Source of the DNA: a virus
IMG/VR virus record: IMGVR_UViG_3300017971_000425
Coordinates: 1 to 43,886 of that record
Reading direction: 5' to 3' (one strand)
Length of the DNA stretch: 43,886 bases
Below, one piece after another: positions 42,552 to 43,886 of the stretch. Position 1 is the first letter of the stretch; each line of letters opens with the position of its first letter. The notes under the pieces are model-generated. The model saw only the letters and a program-made list of their open reading frames with translations, had not been told where the DNA came from and made no database searches. The position numbers and the translations under genes were made by a program.

Positions 42552-43886
42552 GCCTTTTTGATCAAGCAAAATCTCATTTGGACAAATTCACCAGTCCTTC
42601 ACCGAAACAAATTCACGGCAGATATGTCAAGGAACAGCAGTCGGGTTGCGGAATCAGGATTTACCATCAACAGAGGGAATCCTACAACAACAGGACAAAG
42701 ACCGACCTTTATTTTGAGATCAGGGATTGTCTGTCTTCCCGTTCAATCAGGGATGTGGGCGGTTCATTCTCTTTTACCCTGCTTCCAACTGCACCGTGGG
42801 ATGAGATCATTCAGCCGGATGATTTTCTGCGGATATTCATGGGCGATCTGGTTTCATCAAAGCCTGATGACAGCAACGAAGCCTTTTACAACTTTGCATC
42901 TGGCGACTTGAAAATCAAATCGTCACCGTCGATCATTCCAAGCAAATCAAATTTGTCAATACCTGTTCCCGGTGCCGGGCCTTTGGTTTCAGGCGGAAAA
43001 ATATCAAATCAGATGGAGCGTTCAGTTCCCGAAAGACTGATAATGTATGAACGCATGTTGGGAAAAGTTGACAGGATTGAAAAGATCACAAGGCGACCGG
43101 GAAGAGATCAGGGAACTGTTGTCGGTTATCAGGTGACAGGACGGAGCTTTGGAGCGATATTGCAGGATTTGTCCATATACTACAGTGAATTCATACCGGG
43201 AATGAATGCAATCAGTGCATGGTGGGGAACGCTCATCAAGGCCGACGACAAGAGGCCGGATGAAATGGTTTCAGAATTCTTGAACGCAATCCTGACATTG
43301 ATACCAATGCCTCAATGGCAGTTGCCTCCAGCATTGATAGACGACCTGACAGATCCTTTGTCTTACAGGGCGACAATCGAAAACGTGACGAAAACGATTT
43401 TCAATGCATTGGACACGATCAGGGCAAGCCTTACAAGTGTAACCGGGATTGGCACTGCTACAGCATTTGCAAGATTGACAACACTAATAAATGACGCAAG
43501 AAACAACATCAACACCAGTCCATTGACGGTCATATCTTTGAAGGGCATCAAAAACACGCATGGAAGGATATTCGACAATTCATTCATGAACAATGTCAGC
43601 GGCGGTGCGTTGGACTTCATCAAGTATTTGAGCAATGCAGCCTTCAACGAATTCTGGATGGACCTTTGCCCTGATGGAGATCCTGAAAAAGGAAAGATTC
43701 TTTCATCCAGAAGCATTCCAACAGTGGTCATGAGGCAAAGGCCGTTTGATATTCCAGAAGAAATGGTTTCCGGCCTTTCTGAACACACAAGAAACTTTAT
43801 GGGTGCCAAGTATGTTGAATTGGAACGTGTAAACATATCTGATGTTTCAAAGTCCATGCTCGACATAATAGACCAGTCGATAACCG
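42548..43886 (+). CDS. Baseplate hub-like protein, cut by the right edge
   Basis: The frame begins in an ATGA overlap with the tape measure stop and stays open for 446 codons to the end of the window. Residues 170-225 contain the K-V-D-R-I-E-K and V-V-G-Y-Q-V-T-G-R-S-F-G segments of XkdQ/gpD-type hub proteins (G-x-V-D...V-x-G-x-D/S-F). Beta-rich N-terminal residues 45-110 fit the first hub domain. The hub joins the tube to the central spike. The C-terminal end is missing. Confidence 0.7.
   Translation, partial: MSLFDQAKSHLDKFTSPSPKQIHGRYVKEQQSGCGIRIYHQQRESYNNRTKTDLYFEIRDCLSSRSIRDVGGSFSFTLLPTAPWDEIIQPDDFLRIFMGDLVSSKPDDSNEAFYNFASGDLKIKSSPSIIPSKSNLSIPVPGAGPLVSGGKISNQMERSVPERLIMYERMLGKVDRIEKITRRPGRDQGTVVGYQVTGRSFGAILQDLSIYYSEFIPGMNAISAWWGTLIKADDKRPDEMVSEFLNAILTLIPMPQWQLPPALIDDLTDPLSYRATIENVTKTIFNALDTIRASLTSVTGIGTATAFARLTTLINDARNNINTSPLTVISLKGIKNTHGRIFDNSFMNNVSGGALDFIKYLSNAAFNEFWMDLCPDGDPEKGKILSSRSIPTVVMRQRPFDIPEEMVSGLSEHTRNFMGAKYVELERVNISDVSKSMLDIIDQSIT

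Overview
The window is part of the genome of a tailed bacteriophage with a contractile tail (Caudoviricetes, myovirus-like). All supportable genes are on the + strand. They are packed head to tail, with ATGA or TAATG overlaps and Shine-Dalgarno (SD) sequences such as GGAGG or AAGGAG. Both edges cut through genes, so the full genome is longer. A large terminase, portal, MuF-type head protein, prohead protease, scaffold, major capsid protein, sheath, tube, tape measure and baseplate hub follow in the usual virion order. The host is bacterial, judging from SD sites, sigma70-like promoter boxes and a lipoprotein-type signal, but the sequence does not name it. Leu TTG and Arg AGA/AGG codons are frequent, and TTG or GTG starts are used in places.

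Layout. (1) 1-3999: small early-type genes: unknown small proteins, a CsrA-like RNA-binding protein, a one-helix membrane protein, a DEDDh 3'-5' exonuclease, a MazG-like nucleotide pyrophosphohydrolase, a ClpX-type zinc finger without an ATPase, and further small zinc-knuckle proteins. (2) 3944-8493: GpA-like large terminase, portal, a cold-shock-domain protein overlapping the portal 3' end, and a BppU_N-like structural protein. (3) 8490-16268: an unusual run of large proteins between portal and protease. It holds an SNF2-type helicase, a MuF head-morphogenesis protein, a protein with two ADP-ribosyltransferase-like regions, and an HExxH zincin. Three of the four share a short Gly/Lys/Asp-Gly/Tyr motif. 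They look like polyvalent proteins carried in the virion and delivered with the DNA. (4) 16142-17441: a 127-bp direct repeat (the 3' end of the zincin gene) flanks a 1,046-bp segment carrying a lipoprotein alpha/beta-hydrolase and a hairpin. This looks like a recent cargo insertion that could excise cleanly. (5) 17653-21412: promoter, prohead protease, scaffold, major capsid protein with a probable Ig/Fn3 insertion, and two rho-independent terminators. (6) 21423-36054: a long series of virion, neck and fibre proteins, including a permuted NlpC/P60-like peptidase, a repeat-built fibre, a DUF5661-like His/Lys-rich protein and an HK97-gp10-like protein. (7) 36067-43886: the contractile tail: sheath, tube, a probable tail-assembly chaperone pair with a possible +1 slip site, tape measure, and a hub protein cut by the right edge.

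The late genes make and fill the head (terminase, portal, protease, scaffold, capsid), join it to the tail (neck and gp10-like genes) and build the tail. The enzymes between portal and protease would be positioned to be packaged and act on the host at entry. CsrA-like and cold-shock proteins suggest RNA-level control. No tRNA, CRISPR array, integrase, transposase or attachment site was seen, and no stretch above 300 bases lacks a gene.
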